Shown: positions 43,990 to 51,242 of the stretch, piece by piece | How positions within the stretch are numbered: position 1 is the stretch's first letter | How the letters are laid out: every line of letters starts with the position of its first letter | Assembly: GCA_019310535.1 (NCBI GenBank) | Contig: JAFDED010000007.1 | Span: 35,453 to 99,452 of the forward strand | DNA length: 64,000 nucleotides | Direction of reading: 5' to 3' | Origin: Deltaproteobacteria bacterium | Lineage (GTDB): Bacteria; Desulfobacterota; JAFDED01 | Position numbers and translations under genes: made by a program | Notes under the pieces: generated by a model | What the model was told of the DNA's origin: nothing | Databases searched by the model: none | What the model saw: the letters and a program-made list of their open reading frames with translations, nothing else

Positions 43990-45246
43990 TTACGCCTCCA
44001 AGACCATTAATTCACCGCTCTCGACCTTGAACTGATACCGATCCAGGGGCCTGGGAGGAGGACCTGCCTTGACCCTCCCGTCCCTGTAAAACTGGCCTCC
44101 ATGACAGGCACAGAAAAAGAGTCCTTTGCGGTCGTCCCATCGAACTGTACAGCCCAGGTGAGGGCATTTAGATTGAAAAACAACCAGTTCACCAGCCCCT
44201 GCTTCTCGGGAGACCATTAGGGGGCGGATAACGCGGCTTGTGTGGTATCCGTCTTTCACATCAAAGGAAATAGTGACGTTGTGTATCTGTCCCGGCGCAA
44301 GGTCTGAGAGCTTGCCCACACGCACCCACTGTCTTTCCCGCAATACCAGGGAAGGACCCTGTGTGGAAGCCCACAAAAGCCCGGTCAGTAATGCTGCTGA
44401 TCCTCCTCCCAATGCTTGTACAGCACGGGATAAAAATCGCCGCCTGCTCCATTCTTCATCCCGCGGCTTTTTGGATGGGGAAACGGACGTTTCAATGGCC
44501 TCATCTATTCCGGGCTCGGGAATCTTTTTCCAGGGCAGACCTTCTTTGAGGGCGCGCATTTGTATGTATTTGATTGCGCGTGTGGGGCTGAATTCCTTTG
44601 GGCAGACCTCGGTGCAGTTGAATTCCGAATGACACCTGAAGCAGCCGTGTTCTCCCAGTGCGCGTAACAATCGTTCTGAACCAAGCCCATCCCGGCTGTC
44701 CGCCAGCAAAGCAAAAGCGCGGTTCAAAGCCGCTGGACCGACGTATTCATCGTCCCAAAACGCCATGGTGCAAGAAGACACGCAGGCCCCACACGCAATG
44801 CACTCTGTATGGTTGGAAATAATGCGCCGCTCTTCCGAATCGGGCCGGATAATTGCGGGCTCCTGCATGTCGCTTTTTGGCTCAAAATATGGCTGGATCT
44901 TTCTATACTTCTCAAAAAACGGCTGAAGATCAACCGTCAGGTCCTTCACAACGGGAAAGTGATTCAAAGGACGGACAGTAATCTCTCCAGGCGGCAAGTC
45001 TCCTATGATGGTTTTGCATGCCAGCCGCTCTCGACCGTTTATAACCATTGCACACGAGCCGCACATCCCCACTCGGCAAGCGCAGCGAAAGGCGACTGTG
45101 CTGTCCTCACCATCCCTGATGCGGAAAAGAGCATCCAGAACAGAGGTCTGCTCTTCATTCTCCACATTCAGCTCAAACCGGTCGTATCTGTCGCCCTCGC
45201 CTGTGGTGGGATCGTACCGGAATATCTTAAACACTCGGACCGTCAT
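43990..45246 (-). CDS. SdhB-Rieske fusion: succinate dehydrogenase/fumarate reductase Fe-S subunit joined to a Rieske protein
   Basis: One uninterrupted 418-residue frame. Residues 1-235 are a complete SdhB/FrdB: 2Fe-2S ligands C57, C62, C65, C77; 4Fe-4S and 3Fe-4S cysteines C149, C152, C155, C159, then C205, C211, C215 (CFRCHSEFNCTEVCPKEF). After a short hydrophilic linker comes a twin-arginine motif SRRRFLS (267-273) with one hydrophobic segment (276-293). Residues 300-418 are a Rieske domain with CPHLGC (361-366) and CACHGG (379-384). The topology works: the SdhB part in the cytoplasm, one anchor, the Rieske part outside. GGGTGAAG precedes the ATG; a cytochrome b-c gene follows immediately. 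The standard architecture has two separate genes. Confidence 0.95.
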   Translation of the reverse strand: MTVRVFKIFRYDPTTGEGDRYDRFELNVENEEQTSVLDALFRIRDGEDSTVAFRCACRVGMCGSCAMVINGRERLACKTIIGDLPPGEITVRPLNHFPVVKDLTVDLQPFFEKYRKIQPYFEPKSDMQEPAIIRPDSEERRIISNHTECIACGACVSSCTMAFWDDEYVGPAALNRAFALLADSRDGLGSERLLRALGEHGCFRCHSEFNCTEVCPKEFSPTRAIKYIQMRALKEGLPWKKIPEPGIDEAIETSVSPSKKPRDEEWSRRRFLSRAVQALGGGSAALLTGLLWASTQGPSLVLRERQWVRVGKLSDLAPGQIHNVTISFDVKDGYHTSRVIRPLMVSREAGAGELVVFQSKCPHLGCTVRWDDRKGLFFCACHGGQFYRDGRVKAGPPPRPLDRYQFKVESGELMVLEA

Positions 45247-45340
45247 TGCTTCACCCTGTTCATTCTATCTATTGCAATATGGCGGCTGAAATATCCATAA
45301 GTCCCGTCGATAAATTCGTATTTCAACACTCGAATTTTGC

Positions 45341-45682
45341 TTAGTAGATGGAGGTCCAAATCAGGACCAGCAATATAATGCCCAGGGTCATCAACCCACC
45401 AAAAAGGGCGCGCTGATATCTAACGTGCACCACCCCGAGATCGAGTAATATCACTCGCAGCCCAAGAGCAGCGTGGAACGTCACTACCATGAGCAGAAGC
45501 AACTGGATCAAGGGGCGATACGTCAGGACAAGGTGAAGTCCAAAAAAGACGATTATTAACAGTGCCGAAATCCGCTGCCACAACCATGCCCACATCCCGG
45601 GCAGAGTGCTGCGCCAGCGGTAAGGATCGTCTTCGCCCCTCCTGAGGGGAGCTCTGAACTGTACCATAGTTTCATCGGACAT
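45341..45682 (-). CDS. Succinate dehydrogenase/fumarate reductase membrane anchor (SdhC/SdhD-like)
   Basis: A 113-residue protein with three membrane helices (about 32-52, 56-78, 90-111). WAWLWQRISALLIIVFFGLHLV and VVTFHAALGLRVILLDLGVV resemble the SdhC/SdhD family, with histidines placed as possible heme b ligands. It is the only anchor gene in the operon, whereas most enzymes have two small anchors or one large diheme one. GGAGG lies 13 bases upstream of the ATG. It sits 17 bases behind sdhA. Confidence 0.87.
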   Translation of the reverse strand: MSDETMVQFRAPLRRGEDDPYRWRSTLPGMWAWLWQRISALLIIVFFGLHLVLTYRPLIQLLLLMVVTFHAALGLRVILLDLGVVHVRYQRALFGGLMTLGIILLVLIWTSIY

Positions 45683-45699
45683 ATTATGCGCTATTCCTC

Positions 45700-47448
45700 C
45701 TACCGCTCTGACTTTCCGGGGTTTCCGCCTCCCGCCGCGGCGGCGGATGCTTCCAAGTCGGGGGGTGCCATCTGTGATAACTTTACAGGGCGCGCCTCGA
45801 ACTGCGGTTGATCGGTATCTCGCCTCACAAAATAATTGACCAGATAGTTTTTATTATCCTGATTCGGGAAATCGCTGCGAAAGTGAGAACCACGGCTCTC
45901 CTTGCGGAGGAGGGCGCTACGGGCCACAATCCGCGAAACCGTTATCATGTTAATCAGGTTGATCCACTCATGCCATTTCAGATTATAAGGCAAATTGCCG
46001 TCCACCCTCACTCGGCCGGCTCTGTCCGCCATCTCTTCCAATTCATCTACGGCCTCCTGAAGGTCTTTGCCGTTTCGCACCAAACCCACCTTGGTCCACA
46101 TAAGCTCGCGAAGTCGGGCGCAAAAGGGGAATGGAGATTCGCCATCACTATTATCGAAAGGCTTCAACACCTGGCGTTGAATCTCCTCCAGCCTAACTGG
46201 ATCGGGTTCCATAAGTTCCTGTTCAGGGGCATACTGAGACATGGCTTTTCCGGCCAGAGAACCAAAAACGCAACTATCAGCAATACCGTTGCCGCCCAGC
46301 CGGTTGGCGCCGTGTACGCCGCCGGAATCCTCTCCCGCGACAAAAAGTCCATCGAGGGTGCTTCTGCATTGCGCGGTGATGATAGCCCCGCCCATAAAGT
46401 AGTGAGCTGTCGGGGTAACAGGAACAGGCCCTTTTCCCAGGTCGAATCCATAATCAGCACACCGCTGGGCCATTCCCGGGAAATTCTTGTAAATGAAGTT
46501 TGCCCCCAGGTGAGACCCGTCCAGGTTGACACCACCGTGGTCAAAAGCACGGCCCGCCATAATTTCAAGGTAACCGCTACGCGAGACCACGTCGCGGGTG
46601 GCTCTTTCCTTGACGTCCGGGGCATATCTCTCCATATACCGCTCGCCCTGAGCGTTATAGAGGTGCGCCCCTGCACCCCTCAAACCCTCCTCCAGGACCG
46701 TCCCAGCCACGATTGATCCTTTGACCAGCAATCCCGTAGGATGAAACTGGACCATTTCCATATCCACCATTTCCGCGCCGCTGCGATACAGCATGGCAAG
46801 ACCGTCGGCCGACTTATCCATTGAAGGGGCAAAATATCTGTACATGGTTGGCCCGCCGCCGGTGGCCACCAGCGTCGCCCGGGCGTTGACCACGATGAAT
46901 TTCCCCCGCCTGATGTCCACCAGCAGGGCTCCCACTACTCGAGAACCGCTCCCATCAAACAGCAGATCCACCGCCCGATGTTCGTCCATCACTCGAATAT
47001 TGCGTTTAAAGATCTGGTCAACAGCCCTGGATACAATCTCGATGCCGGTCAAATCTCCTTTGTGAACCGTCCGGTCAAAGCACTGCCCGGCGAACGGCTT
47101 CTGGTGTACTGTCCCATCCGGGTTCCGGTCGAAAAAGCATCCGTAACGGGTTTCCATCGCCTTGATAACCGGGGTAGCGTTGGTGACCAGCGTCCAGGCC
47201 AAATCCTGATTATTAATGAACTGTCCGCCTTTCAGGGTGTCCGTGAAGTGCTTCATGTGAGAGTCCTCTGGATTCAGAACCACATTGAAGCCTCCCTGGA
47301 CCATGCGACTGCATCCCCCCTTCCCCAGGACGCCTTTCGCAGCCAAAACGATGTCCAGCGTATCATTGGCGTCATACGCCTGAAGCGCGGCCATCAACCC
47401 CGCACCACCCGACCCGAGAATCAGAATATCGGCTTTGATTGATTCCAT
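45700..47448 (-). CDS. sdhA: Succinate dehydrogenase/fumarate reductase flavoprotein subunit, Cys at the FAD-attachment site
   Basis: The FAD domain starts ADILILGSGGAGLMAAL. Catalytic residues of the succinate/fumarate family are present: His in MVQFHPTGLL, Arg and Glu in LEEGLRGAGAHLYNAQGERYM, His in TPTAHYFMGG, Arg in HGANRLGGNG. Where E. coli FrdA reads SHTVAAEGG (His links the flavin), this protein reads GCSRMVQGG, placing Cys46 at the His position. Without the His link, FAD in related enzymes is non-covalent and the potential lower, which favours fumarate reduction; this is inference. The ATG at 47448 starts 582 residues; an upstream GTG (47484) is less likely. First gene of the unit sdhA-anchor-SdhB/Rieske-cytochrome b. 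Confidence 0.93.
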   Translation of the reverse strand: MESIKADILILGSGGAGLMAALQAYDANDTLDIVLAAKGVLGKGGCSRMVQGGFNVVLNPEDSHMKHFTDTLKGGQFINNQDLAWTLVTNATPVIKAMETRYGCFFDRNPDGTVHQKPFAGQCFDRTVHKGDLTGIEIVSRAVDQIFKRNIRVMDEHRAVDLLFDGSGSRVVGALLVDIRRGKFIVVNARATLVATGGGPTMYRYFAPSMDKSADGLAMLYRSGAEMVDMEMVQFHPTGLLVKGSIVAGTVLEEGLRGAGAHLYNAQGERYMERYAPDVKERATRDVVSRSGYLEIMAGRAFDHGGVNLDGSHLGANFIYKNFPGMAQRCADYGFDLGKGPVPVTPTAHYFMGGAIITAQCRSTLDGLFVAGEDSGGVHGANRLGGNGIADSCVFGSLAGKAMSQYAPEQELMEPDPVRLEEIQRQVLKPFDNSDGESPFPFCARLRELMWTKVGLVRNGKDLQEAVDELEEMADRAGRVRVDGNLPYNLKWHEWINLINMITVSRIVARSALLRKESRGSHFRSDFPNQDNKNYLVNYFVRRDTDQPQFEARPVKLSQMAPPDLEASAAAAGGGNPGKSER

Positions 47449-47480
47449 TACAGCTCTTTCGTATGGGAAAAAACGTTTCG

Positions 47481-47550
47481 CCACAGAGAACGCTGAACAT
47501 AAAAATAGATTAAATTCTTTGTTCTCTATCTCTGCGATCTCTGTGGTAAC
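47481..47550. repeat. CACAGAG-type inverted repeat between comA and sdhA
   Basis: CCACAGAGA (47481-47489) and TCTCTGTGG (47538-47546) are inverted arms. The inner part read on the minus strand contains GAGATCGCAGAGA, also present at 27813. The element lies in the spacer between comA and sdhA. Confidence 0.6.
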
Positions 47551-47554
47551 AAAA

Positions 47555-48367
47555 TTACTTCTTCCATTCTTTATTTGCCAGCCAGGCTTTTTTCAGAGTA
47601 TCTCCCCTGAGCCCGCAGCGCAGCGCTTCCAGTGCAAGGATGTCCTCGGGTGGTATGTTGCCCAGACTCACATTACATCCAAACCGCAGGATCAGTTCCT
47701 GCTGCTGGTTTTTAATCGGGGCTTCCCATTCCAGCTTTGTGATGTCGTCGACGCCTTTAATGATCTCATCGATCTCGTCCGATTTGATCTTGCCATCCTT
47801 ATCATAGATGCCGACCCCTTTGCCGGCTTCTCGGGCCTCCACGATGACTTTGAATGCCCCGCATTCCAGATCAGAGGCGATCTCCTTGTGCATGAGGTCC
47901 ATGGCCACTATTTCGCTTGGGTCCTTTTTTCCCACTTCGGTCAGCACCACAAACCCCATGTCAACAGCACGCTTGATACAATCCTTGCGTGTTTCCACGT
48001 CGAACTCTATGGTGCCGTCGCTGATCTCTATGCCATTGAAGCCCAATTCCTTGCAACGCTTCAGATACTGAGGATACGCCCCCTGCCACAGGGCAACCTC
48101 CATGAAAGTTCCACCGGGCATGGTGATTGTGTCATAGCCGGTAATGATCTCCACCTTTTCCTGAGTTACATTCAGGTCCATAAAAGCTGTTGTGCCGAAA
48201 GTCATCTTGATGATATCGATGCAATCGTTGGCCATTTCCAATAAGTCCTCGGTGGCCGTCAGTCCGAGCCCTTTGTCGATCAACATGGTAACGCCTGTTT
48301 GCCTTGGCTTCACCGTTCGCCCTTCCACAGGCATCTCAAACACGCCATCAAACGCCTTCACGCTCAT
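47555..48367 (-). CDS. comA: Phosphosulfolactate synthase (ComA)
   Basis: ComA joins sulfite to phosphoenolpyruvate to give (R)-phosphosulfolactate, the first step of the methanogen route to coenzyme M; bacterial relatives feed sulfolactate pathways. The 270-residue barrel shows the family markers: GRTVKPRQTGVTMLIDKGLG at the N-terminus, CIDIIKMTFGTTAF, ELGFNGIEISDGTIEF, VLTEVGKKDP, FKVIVEAREAGKGVGIYD and FGCNVSLGNIPPEDILALEALRCGLRGDT at the C-terminus. The start overlaps the stop of the HprK-like gene (ATGA). No comB, comC or comDE follows. In a cell that makes and reduces sulfite the substrate is at hand. Confidence 0.9.
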   Translation of the reverse strand: MSVKAFDGVFEMPVEGRTVKPRQTGVTMLIDKGLGLTATEDLLEMANDCIDIIKMTFGTTAFMDLNVTQEKVEIITGYDTITMPGGTFMEVALWQGAYPQYLKRCKELGFNGIEISDGTIEFDVETRKDCIKRAVDMGFVVLTEVGKKDPSEIVAMDLMHKEIASDLECGAFKVIVEAREAGKGVGIYDKDGKIKSDEIDEIIKGVDDITKLEWEAPIKNQQQELILRFGCNVSLGNIPPEDILALEALRCGLRGDTLKKAWLANKEWKK

Positions 48368-49347
48368 GTTTCAATTCCCTCCAAACAGTTTTTGGCCCCG
48401 GCGACAATGGATTTCACCGGAAGCATGTCAGCCTCATCCACAATTCGACGCATGGTCTCCAGCCTTTTCCAAGCCAGTGGAGGATCATCGCATCCCGCCA
48501 CCGGCATCTGTTCATACATCAACCAGGGCGGTGAGAGTTTCTCGCTGGCATTCTGGTAAAGGGTCCAGACCACTTTATCCTTTTTCTTCATCACAGTTAC
48601 ATTCGCTGTGGGTCGGTGGGACTCAATGTGGGCATTGATAATCTGGAGCCGGGGATTCACGTATACGTCCTCGGCTTGAAGAGAGGTTAAATCGAGAGCG
48701 ATTTTGTGCCCCCACACATCTTCAACCTGCGGGACCTGGATGCCCAGTTTATTCGGTACCTCTGGAAAATCGTACACCAGGTTCCCGACCCTGATATTGT
48801 CGAACAGGGCGCCCTTGATAACTTCATATCCCGTATCGGTGAAGCGGAAGTGAGTCATCTCCGTGCTCAGTATCTTCCAGCCCGACATGATTGCTTCCAG
48901 CAGATAAATAGTCTTGCCTGCCCCGGCTCCTCCAACGATGAGCAAAATGGTGTTGTTGCTGGGAATATACATAGAGCTGGCATGGAAGCTGTAAATGTTG
49001 TGAAAACGCTCCAGGGTGGCCATGGTGTATCGGAAAAAGAGACCAAGGTTGCCAAAAAGGCTGTAACGGTTATCGGCACATGTCTTCTCCCACCTGCTGA
49101 AATCACCCGCGCAAAAACATGTCTTCTCGTTGATCTCCACCCTGGGATTCACCTGAGGGTCATCCACCACGATGAAATCGGCATCTCGTCCTTCCTCGAA
49201 GGGGATTTCAACAAGTCGGTGGACATTGGTCAATATGGATTCCATGACCGTGTCATTGAAGTACCTGTATTCACGAATGAGTTCCCCGTTATTGGAAATG
49301 ATACCCATTCGCGCTCCTGCGCACTGCAAAGCCCGCTTGTGAAACAT
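48364..49347 (-). CDS. HprK-like P-loop protein coupled to comA
   Basis: A 327-residue soluble protein. FHASSMYI and the Walker A motif LLIVGGAGAGKTIYLLEAIMSGW resemble the HPr kinase/PEP-carboxykinase-like P-loop fold (about residues 125-260). I do not see the diagnostic HPr-kinase catalytic loops, so HPr is not a safe substrate. N-terminal about 120 residues are unfamiliar. GGAGGGG lies five bases before the ATG at 49347; the open frame extends to 49380. The ATGA overlap with comA shows translational coupling, so a role with the phosphosulfolactate enzyme, or a metabolite or protein kinase role, is likely but unproven. Confidence 0.7.
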   Translation of the reverse strand: MFHKRALQCAGARMGIISNNGELIREYRYFNDTVMESILTNVHRLVEIPFEEGRDADFIVVDDPQVNPRVEINEKTCFCAGDFSRWEKTCADNRYSLFGNLGLFFRYTMATLERFHNIYSFHASSMYIPSNNTILLIVGGAGAGKTIYLLEAIMSGWKILSTEMTHFRFTDTGYEVIKGALFDNIRVGNLVYDFPEVPNKLGIQVPQVEDVWGHKIALDLTSLQAEDVYVNPRLQIINAHIESHRPTANVTVMKKKDKVVWTLYQNASEKLSPPWLMYEQMPVAGCDDPPLAWKRLETMRRIVDEADMLPVKSIVAGAKNCLEGIET

Positions 49348-49383
49348 ATACCCCTCCATTGGAGAAAATTCGCACATCAAAAT

Positions 49384-49448
49384 GCGAAATTCGAAACAAA
49401 TTCAAAAATCATCATTTCCGAAATTCAAAACGTTTTGATATTCGGATT
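49384..49448. repeat. CGAAATTCGA-family intergenic repeat, copy 2
   Basis: GCGAAATTCGAAACAAATTC at 49384 is followed by a CCGAAATTC copy near 49419 and TATTCGGATT near 49439, filling most of the spacer between the fumarase beta gene and the HprK-like gene. Confidence 0.55.
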
Positions 49449-49461
49449 CCCTTCTTCCGTA

Positions 49462-50052
49462 TCAAGCCACTCCGAGTTTTTTGTAAATCTCAGGGAGTCG
49501 CCGTTTGGCCTCGCTCTTGACGTTGAAGTACAGATGGTTTCCATGGGAGTCCATGGCCACTGTGAGTGGGCCAAAATCTTTGACCCGAAACTCGTAGAGC
49601 GCTTCAGGATGGAGGTGTTCCCAGTGAACTGCGGCCACTTCCTCGATCTGGAGGGTTTCCACGGCGGCTGCGCCTCCCACGATGGCCAGATAAACGGCGC
49701 CCTGCCTTTTCATTGCCTCAAGACTTCCCTCCAACAGCCCGGATTTGCCGATAATTGCACGCGCCCCGTACTTTTCGATGAGCCCGGGGCTGAAACGATC
49801 CATGCGTGTGCTTGTGGTTGTGCCCACGCAAATAGCCTCCCATTTGTCTCCCACTTTTTTCAGGCTGGGTGCCGTGTGGAGCAAGGCCGCCCCTTCCAGA
49901 CTGACAGGAGGTTCATGGTTCTGGTCAAACATGTAAATCTGCGTGAGGTCTCGAATGCCGAAAATAATCCCGTTAATCCGGACGATATCGTTGATCTTCA
50001 GCTTTCGAACATCCGCCTCGCTCAAAGGTGTGTTCAGCAAGTATTCCGCCAT
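49462..50052 (-). CDS. Class I fumarate hydratase, beta (C-terminal) subunit
   Basis: The 196-residue protein corresponds to the C-terminal domain of the iron-sulfur fumarases and tartrate dehydratases: DIVRINGIIFGIRDLTQ, HTAPSLKKVGDKWEAICVGTTTSTRMDRF, GKSGLLEGSLEAMKRQGAVYLAIVGGAA and the C-terminal FGPLTVAMDSHGNHLYF. It pairs with the alpha subunit gene just upstream to make a two-part enzyme for fumarate/malate interconversion. GGAGG is six bases before the ATG. A malate-to-fumarate step fits the sdh genes downstream. Confidence 0.94.
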   Translation of the reverse strand: MAEYLLNTPLSEADVRKLKINDIVRINGIIFGIRDLTQIYMFDQNHEPPVSLEGAALLHTAPSLKKVGDKWEAICVGTTTSTRMDRFSPGLIEKYGARAIIGKSGLLEGSLEAMKRQGAVYLAIVGGAAAVETLQIEEVAAVHWEHLHPEALYEFRVKDFGPLTVAMDSHGNHLYFNVKSEAKRRLPEIYKKLGVA

Positions 50053-50072
50053 CGTATCCTCCTATGTCAAAG

Positions 50073-50235
50073 CACGAAATTCGAGTATCGACTATGGAAA
50101 AATGTATTTTTTAACGGGATACTGGGATATACTCTATTCTCTATATATCCCCGCCTATCCCCTTATTCGGTATCCGGCATCCGGCCTGAAATTTTTTTAT
50201 TCCGAATTTCGTAGTTCGATATCCGAATTTTCCCG
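50073..50235. repeat. Inverted CGAAATTCGA-type repeats (copies 3 and 4) between the fumarase genes
   Basis: CACGAAATTCGAGTATCGA (50073-50091) and TTCCGAATTTCGTAGTTCGA with TATCCGAATTTT (50200-50231) form opposed arms around an AT-rich core that contains TTTTTTAACGGGATACTGGGAT. The same plan recurs between the hydroxyacid dehydrogenase gene and sucD (53380-53582). Confidence 0.65.
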
Positions 50236-50253
50236 GCAGTGGCATTGCATGCT

Positions 50254-51135
50254 TTAAAACCCGTATTCCACACGGCCGTCGGGATAAATCTTTGCCCGGG
50301 CTCGACGCGCGGGCCAGCATTGTGTATTGATGGCGATGGGATTCTGGGTAATATGGGTGTAAGCCGTCTCAATGTGGACGGCCAAGGTAGACACATCGCC
50401 GCCAAGGCCCATGGGACCGTTGCCAGTGGCATTGATGGCTTCCTCCAATTCCTCCTCCATCTTGGCGATTTCCGGGTCCGTGTGGCGCTGTCCAACTGGA
50501 CGGGCAATGGCCTCCTTGGCCAGCTTTAGCACAAGGTCAGCGGTACCGCCAATCCCCACACCGATGACCCCAGGCGGACAAGGATTGGACCCCGACTCGA
50601 CAAAGGTGTCGATGACGAACTTTTTGAGAGCCTTCACACCATCGGCGGGGATAAACATTTTCATCGCGCTCATGTTCTCTGATCCCGAGCCCTTGGGAAT
50701 CATAAGGATGTCCAGATGCTCCGCCCCCTCCATGAAGTCCCAGTACATCACAGGTAGGTTCTCCCCCACGGAGTTCTGAGGATTTACCCGTGTGATGGGG
50801 TGTGTGGAACTCCCTCGAAAGGGGAATTCCAGGGTGGCGCGTTTGGCACCCTCGTTAATGCGCTTCTTCACCTCGGCTCCATGCCAGTGATATTGATCAC
50901 CTATCTTGACCATGTAAATGGGAAGCCCTGTATCCTGGCAGATGAGCATCTTGTTCTTGTCCGACACCTCGATGTTTTTCAGAAAGGTCTCGAATATCTT
51001 TTTGGCCGTGGGCTGTGTTTCACGTTGGGCTGCTTTTTTCAGTGCATCACGAACATCGGGCGGCAGATCGCACAGCGCGCGAATGTAAAGCTCCTTGGCA
51101 GCCTCCTCCACGATTGTATAATCAAATTGTGCCAT
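50254..51135 (-). CDS. Class I fumarate hydratase, alpha (N-terminal) subunit
   Basis: The 293-residue subunit binds the catalytic 4Fe-4S cluster; the three ligands are in ICQDTGLPIYMV, SNPCPPGVIGVGIGG and NTQCWPARRARA. FRGSSTHPITRVNPQNSVGEN and PMGLGGDVSTLAVHIETAYTH are typical blocks. GGAGG is ten bases before the ATG at 51135; an ATG at 51144 is only one base from the ribosome binding site. It is placed 200 bases before the beta-subunit gene and downstream of the RpiR regulator. Confidence 0.95.
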   Translation of the reverse strand: MAQFDYTIVEEAAKELYIRALCDLPPDVRDALKKAAQRETQPTAKKIFETFLKNIEVSDKNKMLICQDTGLPIYMVKIGDQYHWHGAEVKKRINEGAKRATLEFPFRGSSTHPITRVNPQNSVGENLPVMYWDFMEGAEHLDILMIPKGSGSENMSAMKMFIPADGVKALKKFVIDTFVESGSNPCPPGVIGVGIGGTADLVLKLAKEAIARPVGQRHTDPEIAKMEEELEEAINATGNGPMGLGGDVSTLAVHIETAYTHITQNPIAINTQCWPARRARAKIYPDGRVEYGF

Positions 51136-51242
51136 GATTGCCATGCCTCCTTACGTAAGCAGGTCTAAGCGAAAATCGTCTCTTATCTACAGCGGTCACA
51201 CGCTCCGGCATAACCCGAATCACTCCATACTATATTTAATGC

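Noticed and set aside
45808..46716. 302-codon plus-strand frame within sdhA
   Set aside because: Antisense to an intact flavoprotein with all active-site residues.
48364..49347. Calling the P-loop protein HPr kinase for the HPr at 4.4 kb
   Set aside because: Only the P-loop region is alike; HPr-kinase-specific loops were not seen and the gene is coupled to comA rather than to PTS genes.
48706..50214. 502-codon plus-strand frame across the HprK-like and fumarase beta genes
   Set aside because: It runs antisense through two well-supported genes and an intergenic repeat; composition is typical of a shadow frame.
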